A DNA stretch of 64,000 nucleotides, taken from an endosymbiont of Bathymodiolus septemdierum str. Myojin knoll. Lineage in GTDB: Bacteria > Pseudomonadota > Gammaproteobacteria > PS1 > Pseudothioglobaceae. The translations under genes were made by a program, and so were the position numbers. Numbering within the stretch: position 1 is the stretch's first letter; each line of letters begins with the position of its first letter. Below the pieces are notes generated by a model. That model did no database searches, was not told the DNA's origin, and saw only the letters and a list, made by a program, of their open reading frames with translations. Below are positions 17,504 to 24,752 of this stretch, in pieces. The stretch is from positions 558,001 to 622,000 of the forward strand of contig NZ_AP013042.1 in assembly GCF_001547755.1 (NCBI RefSeq), written 5' to 3'.

Positions 17504-17521
17504 TGACGACAATCTGACGAC
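17504..17521 (+). promoter_or_regulatory. Putative integrase arm sites (attL side)
   Basis: TGACGAC at 17504-17510 and 17515-17521, direct repeats with an 11-bp period, 46 bases inside attL. The same pair with the same period occurs near attR (48991-49008). Paired direct repeats flanking the core are typical of arm-type sites of tyrosine integrases; binding itself is inferred. Confidence 0.65.
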
Positions 17522-17551
17522 AGGACGATAAATTGTTTTGTTTTTGGATTT

Positions 17552-17584
17552 AAAAGGGTAGTGATTTTTAATCACTACCCTTTT
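17552..17584 (-). terminator. Terminator after the integrase operon
   Basis: Stem AAAAGGGTAGTGAT / ATCACTACCCTTTT (14 bp). It lies just beyond the integrase stop on the minus strand; A- and T-rich flanks on both sides would allow bidirectional function. Confidence 0.85.
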
Positions 17585-17600
17585 TTTTTGCTTTGAATTT

Positions 17601-18575
17601 TTACTTGAAATCTATTGGATTTAAGGCAGTCATTTCGTTTAAAAACTCGGGCGCAAGATGGGCATATCTCATTGTTGTGTTTAGTGATGAATGATCTAAG
17701 ATTTTTTGCAGTGTTAAAATGTTGCCGCCGTTCATAATGAAGTGACTGGCGAATGTGTGTCGTAAGATGTGGGTCATTTGCCCTTTGGCTTTTTTGAAAT
17801 TTAACTTAATCAGAGAGCGTTGAAAGGTTGTGTAAGGGTCGATGTATGGCGCGGTGGATTTTATTTCATCAGCCAATTTTTTAGTTACTATTAGGTATCT
17901 GATTTTGCCATTTTTGCCTAAAACACTGATTTTATCGTTTCTGATGCTTGATTTTTTGATGCTCACGGCTTCGTTCCACCTGGCGCCAGTGGACAGACAT
18001 ATTTTGGTGACCATGTAGGCGTCTGATTTTTTTGGCTTAAAATGGGCCAGTAGCTCGATAACTTCATCTGTTGTAAGATATGCCAACTCGGTTGGGTCGA
18101 AGCGCAGCAACTTAACTTTATCGATTGGGTTTGTGTCAATCTGCCCGATTTCAATCAATCGCTTAAACATTACATTTAAGTAGGTTTGGTAATGGTTTAG
18201 CGTGTTGTCACTCACCGAATTGTTTTTGCTTCTGAATATTAAAAAATCTTTACTGGTAAAGTCCGACAGCCAAGGATCGTTGAAATTATCAATTAACTTA
18301 TTGAGTGTTAAGACTCGCTTGTGTCCATCTTTTAATTTGCGTCCGTGAATGTCGTACCAGTCTTGCACAAGTTGGCTTAGTCGATAGTCTTGCTTCTTGC
18401 GTGCCAAGTCCCACGGCTTGCCCTGGGCGTGATTGCCACGGGTGGCGGCTTCAAAATTTTGCGCTTCTCTTTTTGTGGAAAATATTTTACGGATTCGCTT
18501 GCCGCCGACGCAAGTGCGACCGCCGACATTGACATCTGCCCGCCATTTGCCTGATTTTGTGCGTTTAATGCTCAA
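17601..18575 (-). CDS. int: Phage integrase (tyrosine recombinase)
   Basis: 324 residues. N-terminal arm-binding domain (Arg/Lys-rich, with Lys-Arg-Thr-Lys-Ser-Gly-Lys-Trp near the start, typical of P2-type integrases), SAM-like core-binding domain (about 70-150), and catalytic domain. The catalytic set is visible: Arg in Thr-Gly-Ala-Arg-Trp-Asn-Glu (about 194), H269-x2-R272, H295 and nucleophile Y304. It mediates site-specific recombination at tRNA-Glu. It is the last gene of a leftward operon that starts with the repressor. Apparently intact. Confidence 0.95.
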   Translation of the reverse strand: MSIKRTKSGKWRADVNVGGRTCVGGKRIRKIFSTKREAQNFEAATRGNHAQGKPWDLARKKQDYRLSQLVQDWYDIHGRKLKDGHKRVLTLNKLIDNFNDPWLSDFTSKDFLIFRSKNNSVSDNTLNHYQTYLNVMFKRLIEIGQIDTNPIDKVKLLRFDPTELAYLTTDEVIELLAHFKPKKSDAYMVTKICLSTGARWNEAVSIKKSSIRNDKISVLGKNGKIRYLIVTKKLADEIKSTAPYIDPYTTFQRSLIKLNFKKAKGQMTHILRHTFASHFIMNGGNILTLQKILDHSSLNTTMRYAHLAPEFLNEMTALNPIDFK

Positions 18576-19027
18576 GGTTTTAGCTTAAAACACCAGCTGG
18601 TGTTGTTGTCGATATTTAGATAGTCAGGATTATATTTGTGAATTTCTGATTCCATTATTGTTGTCACACCTACACGGAGCAAAGGCATGCCTTTTTCAGC
18701 TCTTTTAGGTGTGTTTCTATTTAGGAGATACTCTATATCTGAAAATTTGTAAGCGTTGCCAATGACAATAAGTTTGGTTTTTAAGGTGATTGTTTTCCAC
18801 AAATGAAGCAACCCGGTCACTTGCTCGTCATCCAGTGAGCACATTGCAATGTGCTCAGCATAAAACCAATTATTTGCTTTACACCAGTGCCTTTGATCGG
18901 TGAGTGACATGCTTTGAAAATTACCCAAAAACACAGCTTTAGGTGGGTTTTTACTGTCCGCCATATTTTGAATGTACGAAGCGTCAAGTGTGCTAACAAT
19001 TTTAGGGATTATATCCTTATCATCCAT
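18572..19027 (-). CDS. Unknown protein in lysogeny operon
   Basis: 151 residues, overlapping the integrase start by 4 bases and the SWIM gene end by 8. No signal peptide or membrane helix. A mixed alpha/beta pattern with Ala-Val-Phe-Leu-Gly-Asn and Leu-Ile-Val-Ile-Gly-Asn-Ala strands suggests a Rossmann-like fold, but no catalytic motif is recognised. Its constant place between repressor and integrase, in a coupled operon expressed in the lysogen, suggests superinfection exclusion, recombination control or host benefit; none can be chosen from sequence. Confidence 0.8.
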   Translation of the reverse strand: MDDKDIIPKIVSTLDASYIQNMADSKNPPKAVFLGNFQSMSLTDQRHWCKANNWFYAEHIAMCSLDDEQVTGLLHLWKTITLKTKLIVIGNAYKFSDIEYLLNRNTPKRAEKGMPLLRVGVTTIMESEIHKYNPDYLNIDNNTSWCFKLKP

Positions 19028-19352
19028 GATCCATGTACCTTGCTATGTGTTTTTTTGTATCCGCCACTTTTTTCAGTATTCGTTTTTTGTCTTTTTCTAA
19101 AGTTTTTAAATAGTCAAATAATTCTAGAAATATTGACAGATCAACCCATTGCTTCACCTTGTCAACTTGCTCTTTATTATCAGATGTAATATTATCGGTG
19201 ATGCCATTCATGATATTTTTCCTGTGTTTGCAAACCGTAAAATTTTGCCCTGCAGGGCAAGAACAGTGTATTTTTAATTTATCAATAGTATTGATAAAAT
19301 CGACTTGATATAAATCAGACCCCTGTACTTTAAATGAGATTATTTCACTCAT
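19020..19352 (-). CDS. SWIM zinc-finger protein
   Basis: 110 residues. C30-x-C32-x8-C41-x-H43 fits the SWIM finger pattern (CxCxnCxH), preceded by two short beta strands as in that family. The C-terminal half is a Lys-rich helix that may form a coiled coil. SWIM domains bind DNA or proteins. The gene overlaps the repressor gene by 4 bases. A DNA-binding accessory role in recombination or regulation is inference. Confidence 0.75.
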   Translation of the reverse strand: MSEIISFKVQGSDLYQVDFINTIDKLKIHCSCPAGQNFTVCKHRKNIMNGITDNITSDNKEQVDKVKQWVDLSIFLELFDYLKTLEKDKKRILKKVADTKKHIARYMDHG

Positions 19353-19636
19353 AATTTGACTTTAGCCCTAGCTGATGCATTATTAGTATCCTTATTACTT
19401 TTTGCTAAATCTGGACTGATTTGGTGTGGCGGTTGGACTTGCTCAGTAGTCAGCCACAGTGCGTATTCGGGGAAGCGGAGGCATATTGCTTCTATTTTTG
19501 AAGCGCCAGGCTCTTGCGAACCAGATTCTATCCTTCTAATTCCGCTATCGTGAGAAATGCCAATTATTTTGGCAAATTCAACCTGAGTAAACCCCTCTGT
19601 AGTGCGGATTAATTTTAATCTTTCATTTAATTTCAT
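19349..19636 (-). CDS. Phage repressor, XRE/Cro-CI type HTH
   Basis: 95 residues. The HTH spans about 5-60: Phe-Thr-Gln-Val-Glu-Phe-Ala-Lys is the first helix pair and the recognition helix follows Ile-Gly-Ile-Ser. There is no C-terminal S24 peptidase domain, so it should not be cleaved during SOS, as in P2 C repressor. It is divergent from the cox-like gene with a strong promoter and palindromic operator between them. First gene of the operon repressor-SWIM-unknown-integrase. Confidence 0.88.
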   Translation of the reverse strand: MKLNERLKLIRTTEGFTQVEFAKIIGISHDSGIRRIESGSQEPGASKIEAICLRFPEYALWLTTEQVQPPHQISPDLAKSNKDTNNASARAKVKL

Positions 19637-19643
19637 AAATCCC

Positions 19644-19673
19644 TTGACAGACTGTATTCAGTCTGTTTATAAT
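19644..19673 (+). promoter_or_regulatory. Early rightward promoter with repressor operator
   Basis: TTGACA at 19644-19649 and TATAAT at 19668-19673 (both perfect, spacer 18 bp). A perfect palindrome ACAGACTGTATTCAGTCTGT (19647-19666) fills the spacer and overlaps the -35, ideal for a dimeric repressor. A half-site ACAGACTT follows at 19679. The promoter points to the Cox-like gene and replication operon. Confidence 0.9.
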
Positions 19674-19684
19674 AGCAACAGACT

Positions 19685-19734
19685 TTAAAAGGTCTTGAAT
19701 ACACTTAAAAGCACTTAAAAATGCTTAAAAGTTT
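19685..19734 (+). repeat. Phased TTAAAA repeats, Cox-box-like
   Basis: TTAAAAGGTC, TTGAATACAC (degenerate), TTAAAAGCAC, TTAAAAATGC and TTAAAAGTTT start at 19685, 19695, 19705, 19715 and 19725, an exact 10-bp period. They resemble the P2 Cox box (consensus TTAAAGNCA from memory). Related repeats recur next to attR. They lie in the leader of the Cox-like gene, as expected for a Cox-controlled switch. Confidence 0.65.
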
Positions 19735-19815
19735 TTAATTTTAACACAACAAAAACGCGGATATTTGGCTGTTTGCCTACCTTGTATCCACTTTTTTTAA
19801 AACGGAGTTACAAAA

Positions 19816-20046
19816 ATGGAAGCAATAGAACAAGCCAGCAAGTTGCCAGAGGTCAGAGCGAGAATTTACGCTGAAGCGTTTGGATTCTCAATTCATACAG
19901 TAAATTCAATGTGTTCTTGTGGAAGTATTCCCTGTCGAAAAATTGGAAAGCCTGTCAGCGGAGGCAATCGAGACAACAGAGCCTGGATGGTTAATATGAT
20001 TGAAATAAGAAAAGAATTAGAAAAAACAGGCGGAGAAAGTGAGTAA
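19816..20046 (+). CDS. Cox/excisionase-like DNA-binding protein
   Basis: 76 residues with a winged-helix-like pattern: Tyr-Ala-Glu-Ala-Phe-Gly-Phe-Ser-Ile-His-Thr-Val as the HTH, then Gly-Ser-Ile-Pro-Cys-Arg-Lys-Ile-Gly-Lys, and an Arg-x-Trp-Met-Val strand. This layout matches P2 Cox and 186 Apl: directional factors that also repress lysogeny. First gene of the rightward operon, with GGAG before the ATG. Assignment is by pattern and position. Confidence 0.75.
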   Translation: MEAIEQASKLPEVRARIYAEAFGFSIHTVNSMCSCGSIPCRKIGKPVSGGNRDNRAWMVNMIEIRKELEKTGGESE

Positions 20047-20275
20047 TCGCATTATCACTGTTAATCGATTAGGGTTTACACACATGAAAAACCGCAACAC
20101 TTATGTTAAATACTCAGACTCTCTAAAGTTTGTAGTGCATATATCCCTAGAAAGTTGGGCAGTATCTGTTGTAAAAAATGGCAAGGATTTACGCTCATTG
20201 TCGAGTGGTTTTAAAAGCGCTGAGGCGGCGATGCGTTGGCAGTCTCACTTGGTGGATGGAGGTTTAGATGAATAA
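20039..20275 (+). CDS. Small phage protein, unknown
   Basis: 78 residues from a GTG at 20039 that overlaps the previous gene by 8 bases and has GGCGGAG in front; an ATG at 20084 is an alternative start. Beta-strand-rich in the middle with a C-terminal helix. No recognised family. It lies in the early replication operon and overlaps the next gene by 8 bases. Confidence 0.65.
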   Translation: MSNRIITVNRLGFTHMKNRNTYVKYSDSLKFVVHISLESWAVSVVKNGKDLRSLSSGFKSAEAAMRWQSHLVDGGLDE

Positions 20276-20627
20276 GCAGGTGGGTGGTAATCATTATTTG
20301 AAATACAAAAAACAGCCCTTAATTTGGTCGCTGGATAATCACATTAACGCTGCAGAATTTATCGTTTTGCGATATTTGTTGCGTTATAAAGATAAAAATG
20401 GACTGGAAGATTTGGGCAAGGCGAGTCATTACACGAAGATATTGATGGACCAGTCTTTTGTGAGCAAAAATATCGACGCAATCGCAACTGTTAGTGATTT
20501 TTGCATTGTTAATGGATTGTTGGGCTATCAGCACGCGGCACTAGTTGCTCTATTTGACCATGATTATATTGAGGTTTTGAAAGTCGTTAAAGCCATGAGG
20601 GGCGAATATGAACCAAAATCGCATTAA
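20268..20627 (+). CDS. DUF3310 protein
   Basis: 119 residues. The N-terminal Val-Gly-Gly-Asn-His-Tyr, Gln-Pro-Leu-Ile-Trp and the Tyr-Leu-Leu-Arg-Tyr-Lys-Asp-Lys-Asn-Gly-Leu-Glu-Asp-Leu-Gly-Lys-Ala segment are diagnostic of DUF3310, found in many phages, sometimes described as nucleotide-kinase related. Function is not established. It overlaps the primase gene by 20 bases. Confidence 0.82.
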   Translation: MNKQVGGNHYLKYKKQPLIWSLDNHINAAEFIVLRYLLRYKDKNGLEDLGKASHYTKILMDQSFVSKNIDAIATVSDFCIVNGLLGYQHAALVALFDHDYIEVLKVVKAMRGEYEPKSH

Positions 20628-23277
20628 TCAAATTAAGCAAGCGAGCAGTTTAAGTGAGATTGTAAAGGATTTTGGCATAGCGCTTAAAGCCAATCGCGGC
20701 AAATGCCCGTTATGTGAAAGCAGTTCAAATTCGTTTAGCGTTAATAGCGATTATTTCAATTGTTTTAAATGCGGTGGCAAAGGCGATGTGGTTGAGTTTG
20801 TGCAGCAAACGCAAGGTTTGGATTTTGTAAATGCGATGAAGTTATTGGGTAATAGGGCAGGTATATCTACCGAAGAATCTATTACTAAAGCCGCAGGCGA
20901 CGCACCCAAGGCGGCCGCTAAGATGTATTTAACCGAACGCGGGCTTGATATTGACGAGAGTTGGTACTCTCAGGAAATCTTTGGTTACAGCAATAAGCAA
21001 TCAGCCACAGTGCGGTTTGCGATTGGCGAGACTTATTGGGAGCGTATTATCGATGCGCATTTATTTACCCACAAAGCGCATTTTAAAAAGGGTAGCACTT
21101 ATAAAGGCGAATGCTGGCAACCGCCAGCGCAGCGAATTGTTAAAAATGATAGGATCTACATAACTGAAGGGATTTTTGACGCTATCGCCCTGATGCAAGG
21201 TATGAACTACAAGGTTGCGAGTGCAATGAGTACGAGTAATTTCCCGCAAAATCTAATCGACAAACATAAAGACAAGGGTATCACCTGGTGCTTGGCGCTG
21301 GACAACGGCGAGGCTGGAAGTTATGCCAGTAAAAAATGGGCAAAAATCCTGCGCGACATGGATGAAAAAGTTGAGGTTTATTATCCCTCCGACAAGCGCG
21401 ATTGGAACGATTTGTATCGATCTAAAGCGCTTAATGCTGATTTGTTGGAAGATTATTGGTGGCGCGGGCAAGTGTTGGTGTCGCAAAGTGCCTCTGAGCG
21501 TATGGCTTGGCTGAGTGTTGAAGCCAGGGTAAAAAACAAATTTATACCAAACAAAAGGGTGGTTACTTTTGCAAATTGCTATTTTGGATGCTCTTTGACT
21601 GACGAAGCAAACGCCGAAGAGAACGAGCAAATTTATCAAGCTATTGAAGATAAAAATTACTTTCAAGTGGTTAATTTACTCACCCCATCAATTAAAAGCA
21701 ACCGCATTGGCACAGCGGTTGCGACACTTTTATACACCCAATTTGACCCAATCGATAGCATGTATTCTTATTATTTTGACATCGCGCAAAACGGTGTTAA
21801 AAAAAGCAAAAAAGTGGCGTTGGCGGCGAATATGACAATTGACGCTAAAACTTTTCACACGGCCTTATGGGGCAAAGTAGGGCAGTCGTCGTTTAGAGGT
21901 AGCGCTGCGCAAATGAATGAAATATCAGACGGATGGGTATCTGTGCGCAAGCCGACAGTTGAAACCATTAGGCACATGGGCTATAGTCCGACGCATAAGG
22001 CTTATGTGTTTGAAAATTTTGGCTACAAAGATGGTCGCATGATTAAAGCCAACGAGCATGATTATTTAAACATCGGTAATTTAGCGCTAAAAACCACTTT
22101 TGATGGGTGGGATATTCCTAATCCTGATAATAAAAAATCAGCGTGGTTTGATGATTTTTATTTGTCAAGTGGCAACGAGGGTTTGACCGCTTTGGCTTTT
22201 TGGTGCATGAGCCTGTTCGCATCACAGGTTAGAAGTCGTAACGGGCATGGTGAAATCACTTTTTTTGAATACACGGGCATCGCCCATTCAGGCAAGAGTT
22301 CTGTTATTAGCTTCCTTTGGAAATTAATCGGGAGAGAAAATTTTGAGGGTGAGGACCCTGAAAAAATGACACCTGCGGCCTTGGCGCGCTACTTTATGCA
22401 AGCGTCCAATATTCCCGCGGTACTGCTAGAAGGTGACCGCAGTATGGTTGAGGGTCATCGTAAAAAATTCTCAATGGACCAGGTGAAAACCCTGCACAGC
22501 GGACATAGCCCTTATGGTAGAGGGATTAGAAACAACGGAATCAATATTGACAGCGTGCCGTTTCTTGGGACTTTGGTAATTTCTCAAAACGCAGCGGTAG
22601 AAGGTGAACCACAAATCCTTAACCGAATTGTGCAATGCGTGGCGAATAAAAAGGGATTTTCTCACGAGGGATTTGAGGCGTCTAAGCGCTTAAAGAGGCT
22701 CAAAGGCGAGCAAGTTATTCATTTTTTGCACGACGCACTTAGCAAAGAAAGCAAAATAATGGAAGAATACGGCATTTGGTTTGACGAATATACCGAGTTT
22801 TTACTCAATAGAAAAAACATAAAAGACGCACGAATTGCCGAGGGGCACGCGCAAATTATGGCGTTTGGAAAGTGCTTAAAATTGATTGTGCCTGAATTTG
22901 ACGATCATCGATTAAAAAAATGGATTGAATTTATGGTTGACTTGGCTGTTAAACGCCAAACGGCGTGCCAGACAGATACACCATTGGTGCAGAAATTTTG
23001 GGAGATTTACGACACATTTAACGAAGAAATAGGCTCGACGGATGAATTTACGACTGTTCAATCTGAGCAGTTAATCAATCACTCAAAAGACCCTGACTTA
23101 ATAGCCATTAGTTTGCCGTTGTTTAAAAAAATGGCTGAGGAAAATCGGCAGCAGATTGATGTTGATGCTTTAAAAGCGTTATTAGTCAACTCTAAGCGTC
23201 ATAAATTTATTAAGCAGAAAAAAATAAATTCTGTAATACTAGGGAAAATTGTGCATTGTTGGATTTTTAAAAAATGA
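20608..23277 (+). CDS. Phage primase-helicase
   Basis: 889 residues. Residues 29-60 form a CHC2-type zinc finger (Cys-Pro-Leu-Cys ... Cys-Phe-Lys-Cys-Gly-Gly-Lys-Gly), a TOPRIM-like segment follows (Ile-Thr-Glu-Gly-Ile-Phe-Asp-Ala-Ile at about 185, Leu-Asp-Asn-Gly-Glu-Ala-Gly at about 230), and the C-terminal half has a Walker A loop Ala-His-Ser-Gly-Lys-Ser-Ser at about 557 with acidic Leu-Leu-Glu-Gly-Asp at about 607. This is the layout of primase-helicases that start phage replication. It appears intact. It occupies the position of the P2 A gene but is not a rolling-circle enzyme. Confidence 0.88.
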   Translation: MNQNRINQIKQASSLSEIVKDFGIALKANRGKCPLCESSSNSFSVNSDYFNCFKCGGKGDVVEFVQQTQGLDFVNAMKLLGNRAGISTEESITKAAGDAPKAAAKMYLTERGLDIDESWYSQEIFGYSNKQSATVRFAIGETYWERIIDAHLFTHKAHFKKGSTYKGECWQPPAQRIVKNDRIYITEGIFDAIALMQGMNYKVASAMSTSNFPQNLIDKHKDKGITWCLALDNGEAGSYASKKWAKILRDMDEKVEVYYPSDKRDWNDLYRSKALNADLLEDYWWRGQVLVSQSASERMAWLSVEARVKNKFIPNKRVVTFANCYFGCSLTDEANAEENEQIYQAIEDKNYFQVVNLLTPSIKSNRIGTAVATLLYTQFDPIDSMYSYYFDIAQNGVKKSKKVALAANMTIDAKTFHTALWGKVGQSSFRGSAAQMNEISDGWVSVRKPTVETIRHMGYSPTHKAYVFENFGYKDGRMIKANEHDYLNIGNLALKTTFDGWDIPNPDNKKSAWFDDFYLSSGNEGLTALAFWCMSLFASQVRSRNGHGEITFFEYTGIAHSGKSSVISFLWKLIGRENFEGEDPEKMTPAALARYFMQASNIPAVLLEGDRSMVEGHRKKFSMDQVKTLHSGHSPYGRGIRNNGINIDSVPFLGTLVISQNAAVEGEPQILNRIVQCVANKKGFSHEGFEASKRLKRLKGEQVIHFLHDALSKESKIMEEYGIWFDEYTEFLLNRKNIKDARIAEGHAQIMAFGKCLKLIVPEFDDHRLKKWIEFMVDLAVKRQTACQTDTPLVQKFWEIYDTFNEEIGSTDEFTTVQSEQLINHSKDPDLIAISLPLFKKMAEENRQQIDVDALKALLVNSKRHKFIKQKKINSVILGKIVHCWIFKK

Positions 23278-23447
23278 AAAATACTAAGCACAAGGTAGGC
23301 GACAAGTGTTGCAGGGTTGGTGAGGAAAAAATTAGGACCGTAAAAAGCGTAATTATTTTATCAAAAAATGATGAAAGTGAATTTTATTATTATTTGGGAA
23401 ATGGGGTTTATGCGTTTGAAAGTGAAATTAAAACAAAGGAGAATTAA
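23274..23447 (+). CDS. Small phage protein, unknown
   Basis: 57 codons from the ATG at 23274, overlapping the primase stop by 4 bases (ATGA). Product is Lys/Glu-rich with Cys-Cys at residues 12-13 and a Tyr-Tyr-Tyr strand. No recognised family. Coupled position and codon flow support it. Confidence 0.6.
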   Translation: MKNTKHKVGDKCCRVGEEKIRTVKSVIILSKNDESEFYYYLGNGVYAFESEIKTKEN

Positions 23448-23449
23448 AA

Positions 23450-23752
23450 GTGAAGCCATTTTTCAGCTACTACGGGTCAAAGTATCGATTGTGCCAAAAA
23501 GGATTCTACCCCGCGCCAAAAAATGGCAATGTGGTAATTGAGCCATTTGCAGGCTCAGCTACTTACAGCGTGTATCACGAAGTGGAGTACGCGATATTGA
23601 TTGACGCAAACCCTACTATTGTGGGTATTTGGGATTATTTAATTAACGCAACGACACAGCAAATATTGAGTTTGCCAATTTTTGGCAAAGACGGCCGTGA
23701 TTACGATGAATTTGATGATGTGATGCTTGGGTTGCAACAGGCTGAAAGGTAG
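23450..23752 (+). pseudogene. N-terminal fragment of a D12-class adenine DNA methyltransferase
   Basis: GTG start with AAGGAG 8 bases before. The 100 residues contain Phe-Ser-Tyr-Tyr-Gly-Ser-Lys (motif X) and Val-Ile-Glu-Pro-Phe-Ala-Gly-Ser-Ala (motif I, SAM binding), and stop soon after a Tyr-Asp-Glu-Phe segment. Dam-type enzymes are about 260-290 residues with a DPPY motif, absent here. The rest was lost in a deletion that joined it to the cytosine methyltransferase remnant at about 23730. Confidence 0.85.
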
Positions 23753-24014
23753 ACGATTTAAAGAAAATGGCGAACCGAGTTTCACGCTGACAGCACAAGA
23801 CAAGCATGGAGTGTTAGTTGACCAACGCATTCGCAAATTGATGCCGATTGAATGCGAGCGGTTGCAAGGTTTGCCAGATAACTGGACGGCGCTTGGTGAG
23901 GATGGTGAACAAATCAGCGATTCTCAGCGCTACAAGTGCTGTGGTAATGCGGTAACTGTTAATGTTGTTGTTGAGATTTTTAAACAGTTAATAAAAGAGT
24001 GTAAAAATGAATAA
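23727..24014 (+). pseudogene. C-terminal fragment of a C5-cytosine DNA methyltransferase
   Basis: About 90 residues corresponding to the last third of a Dcm-type enzyme: Gly-Glu-Pro-Ser-Phe-Thr-Leu-Thr-Ala, then motif IX/X features Arg-Lys-Leu-Met-Pro-Ile-Glu-Cys-Glu-Arg-Leu-Gln-Gly-Leu-Pro-Asp-Asn-Trp-Thr and Gly-Asn-Ala-Val-Thr-Val. The catalytic Pro-Cys motif and SAM site are missing. It is in a different frame from the adjacent D12 fragment. Together they mark the site where two methyltransferase genes were collapsed. Confidence 0.87.
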
Positions 24015-24327
24015 TAAAAAGTATTTAAACCCGTCGAATTCGGCGGGTTTAAAAAATATTGGCAACGCAAATAAATTGTTTTTTAAGTCTTCGGAGATTC
24101 GTGATGTTGTATCTGATGTTTTAGCATTCCTGCCTGATGTCAATGATAAAAAGCCTATGCACATTGGTTTTATTATTAAGAAACAAAAAGGTTTATTTAC
24201 TTATGAACCCCATCCAACATTAATTTTCAAGGGTCATAAAAAAACACACGGATTAAGTTCTGGCAACCTAAAAGCTTTAAGTGCTCAATTGGCTCAGTTA
24301 CTAAATTTGGTTGAAGTTTGGGAATAA
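24007..24327 (+). CDS. Small phage protein, unknown
   Basis: 106 residues, overlapping the previous remnant by 8 bases. Basic N-terminus, no membrane helix, C-terminal Leu-rich helix. A near-perfect 10-bp hairpin lies inside its first codons (24027-24050), which could affect translation. I do not recognise the family. Confidence 0.6.
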   Translation: MNNKKYLNPSNSAGLKNIGNANKLFFKSSEIRDVVSDVLAFLPDVNDKKPMHIGFIIKKQKGLFTYEPHPTLIFKGHKKTHGLSSGNLKALSAQLAQLLNLVEVWE

Positions 24328-24405
24328 ATAGCCTTAAATGTTCAAAAAATGCTGATTTTGAACACATTTTTAATATATATATAGAAAACAAAGGATTTTG
24401 AACAT

Positions 24406-24588
24406 ATGGGATATCAAAAGATATTAATAACTTACAAGCGAACCAAAAAAGGTGAGGTTGAGAAGTTTATAACAGTTGTAAGTTGTTTGCCTTCAGATGA
24501 AGGCTGGGCAAGCGACATTGTTAGCGACTTAATCCAAGACTATTGCGGGGGTGTGCATCCTTATTGGCATAGGTTTGAAAAAATTTAA
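24406..24588 (+). CDS. Small phage protein, unknown
   Basis: 60 residues, ATG at 24406 preceded by AAAGGA at 11-16 bases. Contains a Trp-Ala-Ser-Asp-Ile-Val segment and a His-Pro-Tyr-Trp-His end. No family recognised. The 78-base gap before it contains the repeated motif TTTTGAACA twice, which may be regulatory. Confidence 0.5.
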   Translation: MGYQKILITYKRTKKGEVEKFITVVSCLPSDEGWASDIVSDLIQDYCGGVHPYWHRFEKI

Positions 24589-24590
24589 AA

Positions 24591-24752
24591 ATGAGATACA
24601 TAGTCATGCAACAACGCCACAGCACCATTAAAGCTGTAAAAATTAAGGGTGATTATTTTACTAATGAAAGCGACGCTAGATGTCGACAAAAGGAACTGCA
24701 GGCGCTGCATGGCGCTACGCATTTTTTTTGGATTTTAATGTTGGTCGCTTAA
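24591..24752 (+). CDS. Possible small protein, unknown
   Basis: 53 codons from the ATG at 24591, two bases after the previous stop. The N-terminal half is basic; the last 10 residues are hydrophobic. Its end overlaps the convergent baseplate gene by 4 bases. The last part runs through a T-rich stretch, so it may be spurious or truncated. Confidence 0.4.
   Translation: MRYIVMQQRHSTIKAVKIKGDYFTNESDARCRQKELQALHGATHFFWILMLVA

Noticed and set aside
19644-19673. LexA box at the early promoter
   Set aside because: The palindrome lacks the CTG-N10-CAG spacing of the gammaproteobacterial LexA box; repressor operator fits better.
23450-24014. A functional methyltransferase encoded by the two adjacent ORFs
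   Set aside because: The fragments come from different enzyme classes and neither has its catalytic motif (DPPY or Pro-Cys).
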